Shown here: one piece after another, positions 62,548-64,000 of the stretch
How the letters are laid out: every line of letters begins with the position of its first letter
How positions within the stretch are numbered: position 1 is the stretch's first letter
From: Actinomadura opuntiae
Lineage (GTDB): Bacteria; Actinomycetota; Actinomycetes; Streptosporangiales; Streptosporangiaceae
Reading direction: 5' to 3'
Length of the DNA: 64,000 nt
Assembly: GCF_030283205.1 (NCBI RefSeq)
Contig: NZ_JASNWF010000004.1
Span: forward strand, 480,358 to 544,357
Made by a program: the position numbers and the translations under genes
Notes under the pieces: model-generated
What the model was told of the DNA's origin: nothing
Seen by the model: only the letters and a program-made list of their open reading frames with translations
Databases searched by the model: none

Positions 62548-63036
62548 ATGCCGATCGAGCAGCCCATCGCCACCGGCCGGATCACCGTGAACGCCTCCCC
62601 CGCCGCGGTCTACCGGATCGTCAGCGACCCGCCCGTCATGATCACCTTCGCCGAGGAGGCGTACCGCGCGCGCTGGCTCGGCCGCGCCACCCGGGCCGCC
62701 GTCGGCGCCCGGTTCCGCGGCTACAACCGGTGGGGCCGCCGCCGCTGGTACACCAACTGCACCGTCGTCGCCGCCCGCGAGAACGAGCGGTTCGCCTACG
62801 ACGTCGACGCCCCGCTCGGGCTGCCGATCTCCCGCTGGCAGTACGACATCGCGCCCGCGGAGGACGGCGCGGGCTGCACCGTCACCGAGACGAACTGGCT
62901 GCGCGCCCCGCTGTGGCTCATCCCGATCGCCATCGCGCTGACCGGCACCGCCGACCGTCCGGCGCACAACACCCGCAACATCGCCATCACCCTCGAACGC
63001 CTCAAGGCGCATCTCGAGGGCACCCGCGAGTCCTGA
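62548..63036 (+). CDS. SRPBCC family protein
   Basis: 162 residues from ATG 62548. 'GRITVNASPAAVYRIVSDPP' opens a START/SRPBCC fold; 'RFRGYNRWGRRRWYTNCTVV' and 'PISRWQYDIAP' are typical later strands of the polyketide cyclase/dehydrase group. It probably binds a hydrophobic small molecule. Control by the upstream TetR regulator through the palindrome over its promoter is likely, so the ligand may also be the inducer. Confidence 0.82.
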   Translation: MPIEQPIATGRITVNASPAAVYRIVSDPPVMITFAEEAYRARWLGRATRAAVGARFRGYNRWGRRRWYTNCTVVAARENERFAYDVDAPLGLPISRWQYDIAPAEDGAGCTVTETNWLRAPLWLIPIAIALTGTADRPAHNTRNIAITLERLKAHLEGTRES

Positions 63037-63368
63037 CCGGTGCCCGGCCGGCGGACCGGAGGCGGTCCGGAGATCCTCTAGGCTCGTCCGCTACGGAGCG
63101 TGTCCGCCACTCGGGGCGCGGATGTGATCTCCATCAACCTCCGACGCCCCTTCGACTCCGATAAGAGGGTGTTTGGGCTGGTGAGGCCGGGTTTGGCGAG
63201 ATCCAATAAGAAGGTCCTATCAATCCGTTGCGATAGATCGATTTCTCTTTCCTTTGCCGGTACGGCACGCTGAGTGACATCAGCCGCCGGGCGGCACCAC
63301 CGCCGCGGCGGCCTTCCCACGCCTCTCCGGGCGAGAGGCGACCCCTTTCTCGTGACAAAGGAGCATGC
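63037..63368 (+). other. Intergenic leader before ahpC, no gene seen
   Basis: 332 bases. A 6-bp hairpin (63053-63068) follows the SRPBCC gene. A -10-like TAGGCT sits at 63079-63084 without a clear partner. From about 63150 the DNA becomes AT-richer and holds GATAA (63160-63164) and the OxyR-like box at 63216-63238. I see no ORF with a ribosome site and no recognised structured RNA. Confidence 0.6.
63216..63238. promoter_or_regulatory. Putative OxyR box upstream of ahpC
   Basis: CCTATCAATCCGTTG then CGATAGAT matches the site before oxyR (60015-60038) almost base for base, with a TATC/GATA dyad. It lies about 130 bases before ahpC, a usual place for activation by a LysR-type regulator. Confidence 0.6.
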
Positions 63369-63923
63369 GTGCTTACTGTCGGTGACCAGTTCCCCGAGTA
63401 CGAGCTGACCGCCTGCGTCTCGCTGGACCCGGACAACGCCTTCGAGACGATCAACCACAAGTCCTACGAGGGCAAGTGGCGCGTCGTGTTCTTCTGGCCC
63501 AAGGACTTCACCTTCGTCTGCCCGACCGAGATCGCCGAGTTCGGCCGCCTCAACGAGGACTTCGCCGACCGCGACGCCCAGGTGCTCGGCGCGTCCGTCG
63601 ACAACGAGTTCGTCCACTTCGCCTGGCGCAAGGACCACCCCGACCTGCGCGAGATCCCGTTCCCGATGATGTCGGACCTGCGGCGCGAGCTGTGCGAGGC
63701 CCTCGGCATCCTCACCGAGGACGGCGTCGCGCAGCGGGCGACCTTCATCGTCGACCCGAACAACGAGATCCAGTTCGCCATGGTCACCGCGGGCTCCGTC
63801 GGCCGCAACGTCAAGGAGGTCCTGCGGGTCCTCGACGCCCTGCAGAGCGACGAGCTGTGCCCCTGCAACTGGAACAAGGGCGAGGACACCCTCGACGCCA
63901 CCAAGCTGCTGGCCGGGGCCTGA
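63369..63923 (+). CDS. ahpC: Alkyl hydroperoxide reductase AhpC (peroxiredoxin, mycobacterial type)
   Basis: 184 residues from GTG 63369 behind aaaggag. Peroxidatic Cys51 lies in 'PKDFTFVCPTEIAEF'; the C-terminal 'DELCPCNWNKGE' gives Cys164 and Cys166. This three-cysteine set and the 113-residue spacing from Cys51 to Cys164 equal those of M. tuberculosis AhpC, which is reduced by AhpD. ahpD usually follows directly and may lie just beyond the window. The enzyme reduces peroxides and peroxynitrite. Control by OxyR is supported by the box upstream. Confidence 0.96.
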   Translation: MLTVGDQFPEYELTACVSLDPDNAFETINHKSYEGKWRVVFFWPKDFTFVCPTEIAEFGRLNEDFADRDAQVLGASVDNEFVHFAWRKDHPDLREIPFPMMSDLRRELCEALGILTEDGVAQRATFIVDPNNEIQFAMVTAGSVGRNVKEVLRVLDALQSDELCPCNWNKGEDTLDATKLLAGA

Positions 63924-64000
63924 CCGGCCCGGTCCACCCCGCCGGCCGGCCCGCGCGGCGCCCCCGCGCCCGCCGCGGCCGGCCCGGCCCAGACGGCCGG

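Overview
The window is very GC-rich (about 70 to 75 percent) with strong third-position G/C bias, GTG starts, TANNNT -10 boxes set 6 to 8 bases before start codons, and actinobacterial marker genes: a DUF6350/PerM-type membrane protein, a DUF3017 protein beside folD, an eukaryote-like NADP isocitrate dehydrogenase and a three-cysteine mycobacterial-type AhpC. This points to an actinomycete chromosome, probably Actinomadura or another Thermomonosporaceae. That placement is inference; no rRNA or tRNA gene is present. I saw no prophage, insertion sequence or CRISPR array.

Layout. 1-13.7 kb is a housekeeping block, mostly on the minus strand: an HSP90-type ATPase fragment, mdh, icd, a DUF3017 gene, folD behind a ZTP (pfl) riboswitch, purN-purH, the DUF6350 gene and sucC-sucD. 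13.9-20.7 kb is accessory: a GH15-like protein, a TSUP exporter, an amidohydrolase and an MFS exporter divergent from a double-HTH Lrp regulator. 20.7-27 kb has pcrA, the PTS-dependent dihydroxyacetone kinase operon dhaK-dhaL-dhaM, a nucleoside hydrolase and a PIG-L deacetylase. 27-35 kb has small enzymes and an envelope-stress-like module: a PspC-fused histidine kinase, a LuxR-type response regulator, and a divergent PspC/LiaF-like membrane protein.

35.1-38.1 kb looks like a cysteine/cystine locus. A DAACS-family symporter and a cysteine-dioxygenase-like cupin are each preceded by a very short unannotated ORF ending in a Cys-containing peptide of the actinobacterial leader-peptide type. I consider this the most interesting part of the window. 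38-45.9 kb holds PhoD, a decayed MFS pseudogene, a TetR/MFS pair with a visible operator, a PEP-mutase-superfamily enzyme behind an AT-rich leader, and a CHAP/peptidoglycan-binding protein coupled to a small upstream gene. 46-50.9 kb is a form II CO-dehydrogenase-like operon (coxS-coxL-coxM) followed by a membrane-anchored CoxG. 51-58.9 kb has a methyltransferase and two giant paralogous proteins that fuse a GT2 glycosyltransferase to a CDP-glycerol glycerophosphotransferase, pointing to teichoic-acid-type wall polymers. 59-64 kb has oxyR, a sigma factor operon, a TetR/SRPBCC pair with a near-consensus promoter-operator, and ahpC. oxyR and ahpC, commonly adjacent in actinomycetes, are about 3 kb apart here but keep nearly identical putative OxyR boxes.

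Other structure: a 57-bp in-frame tandem repeat gives the response regulator three alternative starts and shares a palindromic core with an intergenic repeat after the cox genes; the last ~25 codons of pcrA are duplicated inside the 3' end of the Lrp gene; and several perfect hairpins mark transcript ends.
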